Source: Adiantum capillus-veneris
Lineage: Eukaryota > Streptophyta > Polypodiopsida > Polypodiales > Pteridaceae
Direction: 5' to 3'
Length of the DNA stretch: 64,000 nt
Assembly (NCBI GenBank): GCA_014529385.2
Contig: CM043962.1
Coordinates: forward strand, 91,566,680-91,630,679
Every line of letters starts with the position of its first letter. Position 1 is the first letter of the stretch. A program made the translations under genes and the position numbers. Below are positions 20,862-32,279 of the stretch, piece by piece. Below the pieces are notes generated by a model. It worked only from the letters and a program-made list of their open reading frames with translations. It was not told the origin of the DNA and did not search any database.

Positions 20862-23783
20862 CGTTGGGAGACCCATGGGACCACCCTCAAAGTTGCCACG
20901 TGGAATTGTAATGAATCTATGCGACTTGATGTGGGCGCCTTTGAGGATAGTTTCAGGGGAAGAGACATCGTCTTCTACTCTGAGACACATCAAGCCCCTG
21001 GGCAATCTATGCCTCACATTAGTGGATATAGATGGGAGACTGCCTATAGACAGGAGACACGATCAGAGCGCAAAGGGCGAGGATCAGGAGGAGTGGCAGT
21101 GTTATTCAGGGAGGAGTTGCAGCCATTGATACATATAGCCCGCAGAGATGAGCAAGCTAGGCACATGTGGGTGAGATTGAGAGCAGAGACAGACAAATAT
21201 CTTTACATTTCTATTTGCTACTTTCCCCCGAGCACGTCAGTGTATGCACCACCCAGAGGACAGTCCCCTTTCTCTATTTTGGATGATGACATATGGGAGT
21301 TCTCTAGAGATGGTGACGTCATCATTCTAGGGGATTTCAATGCTAGGACTGCCCATCATCAGACAGTATTTTATGATACTTCCGAGGAGATGCTGAGAGA
21401 GCTGGATGCTGCAGAGACAGGCCTATCCAGACTATCACAAGATGGAGAACACACTGAGTATGGACGACACTTGATAGACATGGGGACTGCACATGGATTG
21501 GCCATCTTGAATGGCCTACAGAGATTTCCCGCTTCAGGGGGTTTTACATGCTTTCCACACAGACATGGAGCCGGCACAGTGGATTATGTCATGGCACAGC
21601 CGAGCCTCATCTCTAGTATCCAGGATCTCACGGTTGGACCCAGACTTGTTGGTGTGGCAGTGGATCATGCTCTTGTGTCAATGACCATCTCTTTTCAGTT
21701 TAGTGTAGCACACAGGCTACGGACAGCAGCCCCTACTCGCTACACCTTCACGCGAGAGACAGACTCTGTATACATAAATGGGATCTACAGACGCCTATGC
21801 ACAGAGGAGCCAAGGCGACCTCTGGAGGAGCTTACTACTATATTGACACAGACACTACATGATGCAGCAGCAGAGGCATACCCACATACCCAGCCTGAGC
21901 AGAGACGCCGTTCGGGGAGCATGCCCCCAGAACAGTTGGTATGATGAGAAATGCCGGGACACTAGAGCTAGACTTCAAAGGGAGGTGCTTTTGGGGGACA
22001 TCACTGGGGGGTCATGGCATTATACAGGTCAGTAGTGGGGCAGGTACGCACCTCAGAGGGTCTATCCACACCGATTCACTCCACTATTGGGGTGAAGCAA
22101 GGCTGCCCGCTCTCTCCTACTCTATTTGGTATGTATGTGGATGAGGTTTCTGACTACATTGAGAGAGATGGTGATAGAGGTGCACAGCTGGCAGAGACAT
22201 GGATTCCATTATTGTTATATGCTGATGATATTGTGTTGATCTCCGACTCTCCAGAGGGGATGCAACGTCACTTGGATGCTTTGAATAGGTTTGCTCAGGA
22301 AAGTGGTTTGTCCGTCAACCTTGGTAAAACCAAGTTCATGGTATTTAATACCACCCCACAGTGGATCAGGAGGTCAGCGCCAGCATTCACATACGGCAAG
22401 GAGACTGTGGAATATACAGAGGCGTACACTTACCTCGGAGTGGTTTTTAGTGGGCCAGCATGTTCATTGAGGAGGGCAGCAGAGACTAGACTGACCAGAG
22501 CCCATGCAGCATTGGGTAGATTGGAAAGGATGTGTTCACAGGTTCAGTTTCAGGGGCCTCGGACGAAGCTCTGGCTCTTTGACACTCTGGTGGCTTCTGC
22601 TTTGCTTTATGGAGCTGAGATTTGGGGACCTTCATTAGATCATCACGGGAGGACAGGCCGCAGTGATGGATGGGGGGACATGGAGAAGCCTCTGGTCTCT
22701 ATGATCTCGCGGCTCATTAGAGCCAAGGCCTCAGTACCACGTGCTATTGTTCGAGCAGAGCTAGCTGCCCCCCCACTAGTGGTTGAGACGCTCACCAAAT
22801 CGGTCTCCTTCATACACTGCATGTGGGAACTTCCTAGAGATAGATATGCCCGCCTTGCACTTGAGTCCTCTCGACAGTTAGCCATGCAGGGAGATAAAGC
22901 ATGCTGGTATGGGGAGATGACATCATGGTTTTAGGCGCATGGGTTCAGCATAGACAGATTGCCTCCCTTCCAGTACTCACTGGATGCACCCTCTCTCACT
23001 CTTACACAGTCCGAGATCACCAAGCTCATCCGCCAGGACTTGACTCAGCTAGACACCAAGAGGACATGGATACAGCCAACACAGGAGCTAGGCACGAAGA
23101 TGGCTTTCTACAGAGAGCATCTCCTCCAGCTTACGGTTGATGGTTCTGTGACGAGGCCCAGATACATGGACACCCACTTGTCTCATGGGATACGATGTGC
23201 TATCGGCCAGATACGTACATCTTCACACCAGCTCCGGATCGAGACTGGGAGATACAACGGAGTACCAGCAAAGGCTAGGACATGCCCCCTGTGTGACATC
23301 GAGCCTGAGACAGAGTTGCACTACACATGCCACTGCCCCGTCTACTACGAGATACGAGGCCGCTTCCATTGCTTGTTCAAAGAGGGCTTTGGACCATTCT
23401 CCAGAGTCATGCAGTACGAGGATCAGAGATGCTTGGGTTTGTTTTTGCTTGAGCTACGCAAACACAGAGAGAGAGCCTGATGAGAGGAGAGGTAGCCAGT
23501 CCCAGAGACAGATCACAGATTTCTTAAAGCTGCCATTGGACACCCGGAGGAGCTACTACCACAGCAGAGCTCGTCGTCTCACACCAGAGGCACACTGATC
23601 GACCGAGCGACTGAGCTGGGAAGATCCAGACGCCCACGACTGCGGAGGACTACACAGCATCGACGGAGGCTGCATCAGAGGATTCGGATCACTTTGGCTC
23701 GACATGCACAACGCCCGGTCAAACTACTGACCATGGAGGAGATTGATGAGATCCGCCAGCGACCGATGCTGGATCTCTTGTGA
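20862..23783 (+). pseudogene. LINE ORF2 (copy E): APE endonuclease and reverse transcriptase, internally deleted
   Basis: The frame continues in phase after the ORF1 stop: TLKVATWNCNES, ETHQAPG, GSGGVAVLF, GDFNART, GTVDYVMA and DHALVSM are the APE endonuclease motifs (20886-21690). An extra C in a C-run near 21925 shifts the frame. At about 22000 the linker and N-terminal RT are deleted, so motifs such as DFRKAFD are missing. RT resumes at 22014 (ALYRSVVGQ, GVKQGCPLSPTLFG, YADDIVLISDS, NLGKTKFMVF). A TAG at 22932 interrupts WF-AHGF. The knuckle CPLC...HYTCHC follows, then a frameshift near 23475 before the basic tail (about 23600-23783, ending MLDLL). Confidence 0.9.
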
Positions 23784-23991
23784 TCTAGCTATCCCAGATA
23801 GCTACTTAGTTCACACCTAGTAGTTTAGGATTCCATAGTATTTTATTGTGACATTTGTCATTCATTTTTGTCATTGTTATCATCTTGTTACTCTGACTCT
23901 GACTTTGTATCAGATCCACCACATTGTAACTTTCTGGTCTCATAGGTCACTTTAGCCTTTTGAAGACGTTAATATAACATTTCATTTCATT

Positions 23992-24003
23992 TCTCTCTCT
24001 CTC
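23992..24003. repeat. Short (TC)n tail of LINE copy E
   Basis: Twelve bases of TC directly after CATTTCATTT. Unassigned intron DNA follows (CTATTAAGTGAGG). Confidence 0.9.
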
Positions 24004-25582
24004 CTATTAAGTGAGGTTAGTAATGAGTGGGCGGTTGGCCATCCCAAGCATATTGGCCCTTTACCCAACAATTTTCCACTTATAAGATGGACTTCCACAC
24101 TCCTATGGTGAGCAGGCGACCACTTTGCAAGTTCTAAAACGTCACTTGCTAAACATCACAATCAAGATCCCACTCTCTACAAGCACCTCTAGTGATTAAG
24201 GCCAACCCAAAATGTAAAAGTCGTTATCTGCTATCAAGGCTAGGTGAAAGCCATCAATTTGCTTCTCAAATGATCCATCCTTTATGTAGTATCTTTCTTT
24301 GAAAATTCCTATTGACTCCTCGCCAAACAACCACACAAGTCTCATGCACCACCTTGGGCATCTCTAAGGTGTGTTATCTAAAAGCAAGCCTTAAGCGCCA
24401 TATCATGGTGGAAGCTAGAGGGTGCCAGCATGTGAGATGGCTAGGCCAAAAGTCTCCATCACAAGGTTTTGAAATAAGGATGGCTAGACCAATCTTTGGC
24501 TACAATTCTGTGATGGCTGACCTCCTTAGGAAGTTTTCCCCCATCAAATTTTGACGTCTGTGATGGCTATCCTCCTTCCACCATCAAATTTTGACGTTTA
24601 AGCCAACCAACTTCTTGAGGTTAGTTTGTGGCATGTTCGTGAGGCCCAATGCTCCCTATGACTGTGTGACGAGATTTTTTTACCGATCTAATTCAGCTTA
24701 CGAGCAGCCCTTGGAAATTGATTGGCTTTCTATACAAGAAAAAAAGTATCCTGATTTATGTGTGCTAAAAAAGCAAATTAGAATAAGGCTATGACCCTAA
24801 TGGTGGGTCCACATTCATCTCTAAAATCTACAAACATACAAGTAATGAGAGACTTAATGGCTCTATAGGATTGAAAGGAGGCCTTGCAATTTTCTAACAA
24901 TTCAACCATGACTTCTCTCCACCCTTGCACACACAAATTATCTTTGAAAAATCTTGTTGCTTCGGTGATTCTTGAAAACTTGGCAAAGATTTGAACAATC
25001 TTTGCTTGAAACTACCTTACTCCAACTTTAAGGAACAATTGATGCCTGACTAGGGTAATTTGAAGATTGTTTCCATTGACAGCATGGAAGATTATAATCA
25101 AAGGTTTTGGGACTCCTATCTACCCATGTCCTAGGAAGATACCGATGTATTTGACCCTCTCTCAAATCTAGAGGGGGAAACCAAAGAGATGACCTCCAAA
25201 ACTCTGTACCACCCCCTCTCAGATCTTGGGCACACAACAAGATCAGATATTTGGGGCCTCCATAAGTGAAGAAGTACATGACCTCTATAGAGAACCACGA
25301 TGCCCAAGATCGACAATCTCTCCACCAAAGGTAACAAAGAGGGCCCACAACCACCATTGGTCTCCGCCAGATCCTAGGATCCTGAATCAGTCGTACAAGC
25401 TAGAGCTCCACCGCATGTACACCATGTTGTGCGATCATTTCATCAATTGCTAGTTATATCAACAATAGATCGGGATTCGGCGGTAAGAGCTGAGGTTTGG
25501 AGCGAGCTTTTCGAGCTATCTTTGGAGTGAGCTTCTTTCGGATATTACTCAACTGACCAAACCTAGAAAGAAAGCTCGAAAA

Positions 25583-25584
<2 letters not shown>

Positions 25585-25661
<77 letters not shown>
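25585..25661. repeat. (CT)n microsatellite
   Basis: About 77 bp of CT. Flanks (GCTCGAAAACA and CACCGACC) do not match LINE ends. Confidence 0.95.
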
Positions 25662-25663
<2 letters not shown>

Positions 25664-25938
25664 CCGACCAAAAAAATCAGGCCTCTAAATTCACAGCCGG
25701 CCAGCAGGGCTTCTTTCTCTTGGTCAACACAAAGACGTTGACTATGTTTATGTGCTCGACTTCTTGGGTGGCCTGAGGTAAATATTTGAGCGGCTGTGAT
25801 TATGATTATGTGCTCAAGCTTGCACATTGAACACCCACCAAGCCAAATTTTAACGGCCTTAAGTGCTAAAGCTATCTACAAAAACACTAAAGGGTAGAGA
25901 GATAGCGGGTGGGCTATCTGCAAACACTATGGAGTAAA

Positions 25939-25962
25939 GAGAGAGAGAGAGAGAGAGAGAGA
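25939..25962. repeat. (GA)n microsatellite
   Basis: Twelve GA units with no LINE end motif beside them. Confidence 0.9.
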
Positions 25963-27574
25963 ACGCTACGCAATCCCAAATGCTGGCAATCTTACGTGAT
26001 GCTTCGCTTCCCCAAAGGGCAAGGATTATCTACTCTCTTAGGGCAGAGCCCTTGAGAGATCCGCATCGCTAAAAGTTATGGGTGTGACAACGACCAAGTA
26101 CCTCAGGTCAGAGGCCCAAGTATTGCGGGACTTGCTTCGGCCTTCCCTTTGAAGTTTCCTCCGCCAAGTACCTTGCCACTCACCATGCTAAACTACCCTT
26201 GAAACCCGATGGTTTTCCCAAAGGAAATGCCATACTGGCTTGGATGGGCATCGGCTCACAGGTGGTGTTCGCTGGGATTGGTGAACAAAACTGAAAAGAT
26301 CACACTTGCACTTTGTAGGCACCACAAGAGAGGCGTGGTTCCCCTCCACAAAGTGTTGACCCTCAAGTAGAGCGCCCTTGGCGGTATTTCTTTGTTATTA
26401 TCGAAGAGAGTTTACAACTATGTGTGACCCCGCAATGGAGATTTAAGAATTACAATGCCCCTTGGTCTCTTATACATAGGCATGTGGCCTTACAAAAGCA
26501 ACTTGAAAAACACTGTTAAAAACATAACCTAAAGCAGCTGCTTTCAATGACACAAAGTCAACGGTTGTAAATAGCAGACAACTTCAACATAAGAACAGCC
26601 ATGTGTCGGGCCGTACACCCCCGCACGCTGCGATTAACCTTTGTGCTTCAAACAAGACAATTGGGACATCCAATGGGATGAGAAAATATGATGTAGGCTC
26701 TTTAAAAAGAGAAGGTAAATCTAACAAACTAGAGACAATAGTATGGCTTAGCATGAAAAGGACAAATGTTCGTTTTGCCCCTACTTGTTTGTTTGCAAGA
26801 TTAATGAGTTTTCAATGCAATTCATGTCTCGTGTGCTTAATATGTGAGGTTTTATCACTTTGACATCATGGCTTTGAATCCCCATCTCTTGTGCTACAAC
26901 CTCATATTTCTCGCCTTTGGCATTTGATCCTGACATGACAAATTTCTTAATAGTGCTAATTACCAATCATATGAGAAGAATTTTCCTTGCTAACGTGGTC
27001 ATGTGCCATGTGGCATCAAACAAACTTCCAAAGACAGCATGTCACTGATTTTCAGTATCTCAACTATGAGAGGTTCAGATCCGACTATGGCTCCAAAAAC
27101 CAGATGAGACACAGTACCATAACTCAATTGCAGTTCTGCAATATGGTCAAGACGCAGAGGCAGAATTACATATCAAAAATCAAAAATGCCAATCTTTGTG
27201 CATGTCTTCTCGGAGACATAATAAGACCTACACAGACCTACCAACCTGTACAGGAAGAACAGTCATAACAACAAGCATCGAACTGCTCAATACACAACTC
27301 GGAACAAACATGGTATCACATAAGTCCCCCTAAAGCCGGGCTGTGTACATGAACGGCAAGCTAGCAAGAGATTATTCAGATTTGAATCACCCTGGTCAAA
27401 TCTACATTGTGATACACCCTCATCTCCCTTTTGGAGAATTATGATAGGACATTTGAGCACAGCACACGTGCATACCAACTACTTTCTCCTTATCCTTTCA
27501 GCAAAAATTGTCTCTAGATGGCCACATAACAGAGTTGCTCCATATTCAGAAATTGAAAGGAAAGAAATGTGCAC

Positions 27575-30161
27575 CTGGAGCAATGTAGCCATAAGAACCT
27601 GCTATTGAAGACATGGATTCTGATGCCCCACCAACTTCGTGAAGAACTTTGGCTAGGCCAAAATCTGCAACGTGGGCCTCAAAGTTTTTGTCTAGCAAGA
27701 TGTTGCTGGACTTTACATCTCTGTGTACAATCATGGGAGAATGATCATGGTGCAGGTAACAAAGCCCCTTGGCAGCATCTAGTGCAATCTTGTACCTCAA
27801 CTTCCAGTCAAGCAAGGCACCCCCAGGTCCATGAAGAAGATTCCCCAGACTACCATTTGGCATGTACTCAAGCAAGAGAAGACTTGTCTCATTGTTCGTG
27901 CAATAGCCGAGCAATCTCACTATATTCCGATGCCGTATGCATCCAAGTGTCCTTATTTCTGCTGCAAATCGATCATCACCTCTGGTTGAAAGTGCTTTGA
28001 TGGCTATTACCTGTTTGCTTGGCATGAGACCTTTGTAAACGATGGCCGAACCACCCTTACTTATCATGTTCTCAACAGCGATGCACTCAACTACATTCTT
28101 GGCAGTGAAAGCAAGCTTCTCAAATGCGATCAGCTCCCATGCCATGCCCACTTCAATTTTGCGTAGACACCATGCAGTTGCAACTGCAATGCATGATAGT
28201 CCCACAAGAACACAGCAAATAGATATGATAATCTTCTGCTGTTTGATCCTTGCAGTTGAAGATGTAGCCACAAAGCTGCAATCTCTATGCACTTGCTTGC
28301 CACAAAGCCCTGAATTTCGGAGGAAGGAAGAGCCATTAAAGCTTGCAAACTTGCCCCCCGATGGTATTGACCCGGACAGGTTGTTAGAAGAAAAGTCTAC
28401 AGAGATCAACGTGTTTATGGTGTTGAAAGCGGGAGGAATGGAACCACTTAGGTGATTCCAAGAAACATTGAAACTGTCAAGAATGAATAGCTTTGACAAT
28501 TGGGTTGGGATAATCCCTGTAAGGTGATTATGACTGAGATCCAACATAGTCAGCGATGAGCAGTCGCCAAGATCAGACGGTATGGTACCAGAAAGCATAT
28601 TTTTGCTTAAATCAAGCTTTGTAAGCTTCTGAAGATTTCCAATCTCTTGCGGAATAGGCCCATTTAGCCTGTTCCCTGCCAAAAAAAGGTCAATCAATTG
28701 ACTCAGCTTTCCAATGCTGCTTGGCAGGCTGCCTGTAAGCTGATTGTATGACAAATCCACTGTGCCCAACATCGACATGCTTGCTATTTGGTTAGGAATC
28801 GGCCCCGTTAGCTGGTTGCCAAGAAGTTCCAGATAATTCAATGCAGGAAGTAACAAGAGGGCTGCAGGTATCGATCCATGTAATTTGTTGTTACCAAGTC
28901 GCACCCTCACAAGGGTCGGACACCTTGCGAGTGCATTTGGTATGGTGCCTATGAAGCTGTTATTCATAAGAATGAGCTCCTCAAGAGCATGCTTTGTGCA
29001 GATTTGAGGTGGAATAGGCCCATGTAGCTCATTAGATGTGAGGTCCAATATCATGAGCTTTCCATTGGAGCCAAGATGTTGAGGCACCACACCTGTGAGC
29101 TTATTGCTGAAGAGCTTGAGAACTTGTAAATTGGGTAAGTCAGCGATGCCAGAAGGAATATGGCCCTGTATAGAATTCTCAAAAAGATTGAGTAGCTCTA
29201 AAATGTGCAAATTTTTGAGCTCTTCAGGAATCACACCTGTTAGGGAGTTGCAGGATAAGTCAAGGGACTTGAGGCTGTGAAGATTGCCAAGCGCGGGGGG
29301 GATCGCACCGGTAAGCCCATTGCTTTGCAAAAACAGAGTATCTAGGTTGCTGAGGTCACCTAAAGCTGATGGTATACTTCCATTAAGGCCACTGTTGGAG
29401 ATATCAAGGCGCACTAACTTTAACAGTCTTCCAAGTTCAACTGGTATACCACCTTCGAGCTGATTATAGTACCCTAAATACAGTTCTTGAAGCTCTTTTA
29501 AGCTTCCAAGCTCTGCTGGTATGCGCCCGGTAAGTGCATTGCCAGAAAGAGCAAGGTACTCCAATCCCTGCATGCTACCATATTGAGGAGGTATTCGACC
29601 TGAGAAAAAGTTTCCACCCAGATGAAGATGTTTGAGTGAGGTGAGTAAGCTGAGCTCTAGTGGAAGCCCACCAGTGAAATTGTTGTTGAAGGCATCCAAG
29701 ACTTGAAGGGACTCAAGGTGGGAAAAACCAGCTGGAAATGCACCCGAAAAATTGTTGTTGGAGATGTTAAGATGGATGAGGTGAGAAAGGGTAGCTATTT
29801 CAGTCGGCAAAGGGCCCCACAGATGGTTTGCTGCAACAGAGAGGTTGACGAGGTTTGGGAATAGCCCGACAGCAGGTGAGAGAGTGCCTGACAGCCCCAT
29901 AGAGGAGATGTTAAGGCTTATAATGCTGCTGTTTCTGTCACATTCCACCCGCGCCCACTTACAATGCACATTGGAGGAGGCCAAATCACCGGTGACCCAT
30001 GAAACCAACTGTCCAGAAACATCAATGATAGAAGCCTTCAATGTCAAGAGAGCTTTGGTTTCCCGGTGGACAGAGGGCATACCATGTACCAAATCAGAGG
30101 AGCCTGAAAGGATGATGCATATAAGAAAGGGCACCAAAATGCCGCTCCACAATCCTTCCAT
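27575..30161 (-). CDS. CLV1-like: CLAVATA1/BAM-type LRR receptor kinase, exon 1 (ectodomain, TM, N-lobe)
   Basis: Membrane receptor kinase of LRR subfamily XI; known members bind CLE-type peptides and control stem-cell activity. Residues 1-27 form a signal peptide, then the LRR N-cap (ETKALLTLKAS..., CKWARVECD, to about 75), roughly 21 LRRs to about 625, a transmembrane segment (about 644-666, starting IIISICCVLVGLSC), and a kinase from about 690. Lys722 (VIAIK), HRDVKSSN (Asp815) and DFG (Asp833) are present, followed by GSYGYIAP at the splice donor. CLV1-clade marks are FEKLAFTAKNVVECI, YMPNGSLGNLLHG and SESMSSIAGSYGYIAP. The glycine loop reads SKGGSAIV instead of the usual GKGGAGIV, so two of its three glycines are replaced. 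The frame is clean over 2.6 kb, so the gene looks live. ATG at 30161 is chosen because it gives the signal peptide. Confidence 0.95.
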
Positions 30162-32279
30162 GTGCTGACAAAATCAGGAAAACTGTGGCACCAAAAATAT
30201 GCGAATTACATGGCCCCTCACTTCTGTATTACACAGCTCTGCATGTAATGCTTGGACGACAGAGATCCCATAGCCATCACAAGCTTGCTTGAAGGTCAGC
30301 TCTTGTTTAGAGTGTGAAAAATCCACTACCAAGCTGAGTGAGGCCTCGAGTGATCTTGCAGGGCATGAAGGTCGGCATAGCAGACCCATGCAAGCTTGAT
30401 TTTGAAGAGGTGGGCGTCCATTTGTGGAGTGAGTGCACTATGGAGGCAGAGGTGGCAATGTGAAGTAAAGAAGTACCTGCGAATCAGATGAGTCCTTGGG
30501 GGTGGCTGGAGAAGAGGAGCGCTTGGTAGCCATAACCGGGTGGAAGAGCCGAGTAGTAAGAGTGAGAGCTGAGAGTAGGAGCTAGCCAAGGGGAGTTGAA
30601 CTCAAAACCGTCTAGTACAAGCAGGCAAGCGCGCTCTTTCCCTCTTCCTCTCTCTGGCTAAGAGGACTCGCAGGGTGCAGAAGAGAAGCCAGTGCAGAGA
30701 GCAGGAGAGGGCAATGTCACATGTGCATTTTTCAAAATTCTTGATAACGAGACTCTCGTAATTACTGAGTTCAATGTCCTCAATTTTACCATTGATGCCC
30801 GAAAAGATTCTCAAAGCCCACCATGTGTCAGAATATGTCAGAGAGCACTGCACTGACCCACAGACTCTGTACGGCTGTGCCTCGTGATACGTATTGCACA
30901 CCGTGCCGCCGCCAGCGTTGCCCCCGCCTCCGCCGGGTCCGCCCCCGAGTGCACCCTCTTCGCAAAAATCCCGAAAAATAATTTCGAGCTCCCGGGGCCG
31001 GAGGGAGCTCGCAACTCGGCAGTCGGCAACTTGCAAGCCTTGAATTAAAATTCATTTACTTCCCGGTGCGCAGAAGAGCCGCAAGGACAGAGTTACCGCA
31101 CGCGGGCTTTACTATGGGACTAGGGAGTGTCAAATTTCAACTAGGCAGTGGTCACGCACGGCATAGCTATCAATTACTTTTCGGATAATTGTTCCTCTCT
31201 CGCGGTTATGCAACACCAAATTGCGAAGCATAGTAGTACTATGCACTCAAATTCGCAACTATGCCCATAGTTGCGCTTGTTATCAGCCGAGGCTTTTAAT
31301 GAATTCAATGTTCGCTTCTTCTAAATGACTGCAGCCCGCAACGTGGACGTCGACAGTGGTTTTGGTCGCGCAGGTGGTGGGACTAGATAGCCAATGCTTC
31401 TGCACGCTCGCTCCATCTCTATTGGCTCGACTAATTCATCGGCACATCCTCCACCTCCGAGCACCGATTTAGTGCAAAACTTTCCCTCACTTAACCACTG
31501 AAGAGGTTTATTTTGCACGCAATGATTGATACAAGGCTTAGTTGTGCATCTGTTATCTCAATGTGGATAACCATGCACAGCGTGACCACACTCTTCGTGG
31601 ATACCGTCCCATTTGAGCCCGGGCTTGAACAAAAGTGATTGTTGGACACCCCTCGAATTTAGCGCTATCGTGAAAGCCGAGTGCATGGCAAGTGTAAGAA
31701 AGGCGGACACACTATGTGGGTGGAGCCTTGCCTACTATCACAACAGTACATTGTATGCTCCTTATTCTCTGTCTTAGTGAGATAAAGAATGGTTTTGCAT
31801 GTCGATGGCTCTCCAAGTTTAAGATCACACCCAGTTATGGGAAGCAAAAATACAATGCTAGATTCAGGAGCTGCTTTTTTTAGCTCTCTTTTGGTAGTTT
31901 TTTGTTGCAGAGCTTTCATAGCCATCACAGGTAACAGAGATGCAGTCCCTTCCACCTATGAGAGCCCACGGCTCATTTGGGATTGTGTAGACTCTTTTCG
32001 GAGTGCTCACATACACACACATAGAGTGGGAGTTTGGTGTCATTGTCTTCTTTGACTACAGGTACAGGTGCAGGTTACAGGGAGCTTCACAAACAGGTTC
32101 TTATGTGGTCAGAGAGCATGTATTTTGATTGAAGGATAGCCATTTTTATGGTTGTGATTTGAATGGGAGCATCCACTCTCTTGGGCAGTCAGTTCATGTA
32201 TGTTCTCTGCCTACATGTCTACATCATATGATATGTATGTCGATGAGTGTGGACATGTAGTTTGATTACAGACAGTTTA
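30162..32279. other. Upstream region of the receptor kinase; no other gene seen
   Basis: The promoter and 5' UTR of the minus-strand receptor kinase must lie here. The segment 30880-31020 is GC-rich. I could not fix a TATA box or transcription start. Frames at 30602-31036 minus and 31665-32055 on both strands have no recognisable domain. Confidence 0.5.

Larger units (their letters stand above)
19445..24003 (+). mobile_element. LINE copy E: longest copy, with ORF1, endonuclease and part of RT
   Basis: The unit runs from the (TC)n at 19444 to its own short TC tail (23992-24003). The 5' UTR (19445-20072) has a GC-rich start and an AT-rich part with a 25-bp repeat (AAATTTCAAAATTTCAGAAT at about 19757 and 19782). 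ORF1, then ORF2 (endonuclease, a deletion, RT, knuckle, basic tail), then a 3' UTR with GGTCTCATAGGTCAC. Order and domains are those of an L1-like non-LTR element with an APE-type endonuclease; the exact clade needs an RT tree. It lies antisense in the receptor-kinase intron. Confidence 0.9.
12884..27574 (-). other. Giant intron of the CLV1-like gene (14,691 bp)
   Basis: The GT donor is at 27574-27573 and the AG acceptor at 12885-12884 on the minus strand. The intron holds a 57-bp tandem repeat, four LINE-type units (C, D, Y, E) all transcribed antisense to the gene, long (CT)n tracts, and about 3.6 kb of unassigned sequence next to exon 1. If splicing failed, translation would run nine residues past the donor (ending HFFPFNF) and give a kinase without its C-lobe. 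Confidence 0.88.
24004..27574. other. Intron sequence without recognised elements
   Basis: No frame here has a known domain. A small direct repeat (TCTGTGATGGCT...CATCAAATTTTGACG) lies at 24508-24597. Two microsatellites are listed separately. AT-rich DNA adjoins the splice donor. Confidence 0.5.

Noticed and set aside
27546-27574. Natural C-terminus of a short receptor ending HFFPFNF
   Set aside because: These residues lie beyond a GT donor in the intron, and the kinase would lack its C-lobe.
30602-31055. GC-rich overlapping frames upstream of the receptor kinase
   Set aside because: Open because of GC content; no domain. More likely promoter or 5' UTR.
31665-32055. Open frames on both strands upstream of the receptor kinase
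   Set aside because: No recognisable domain; each is the shadow of the other.
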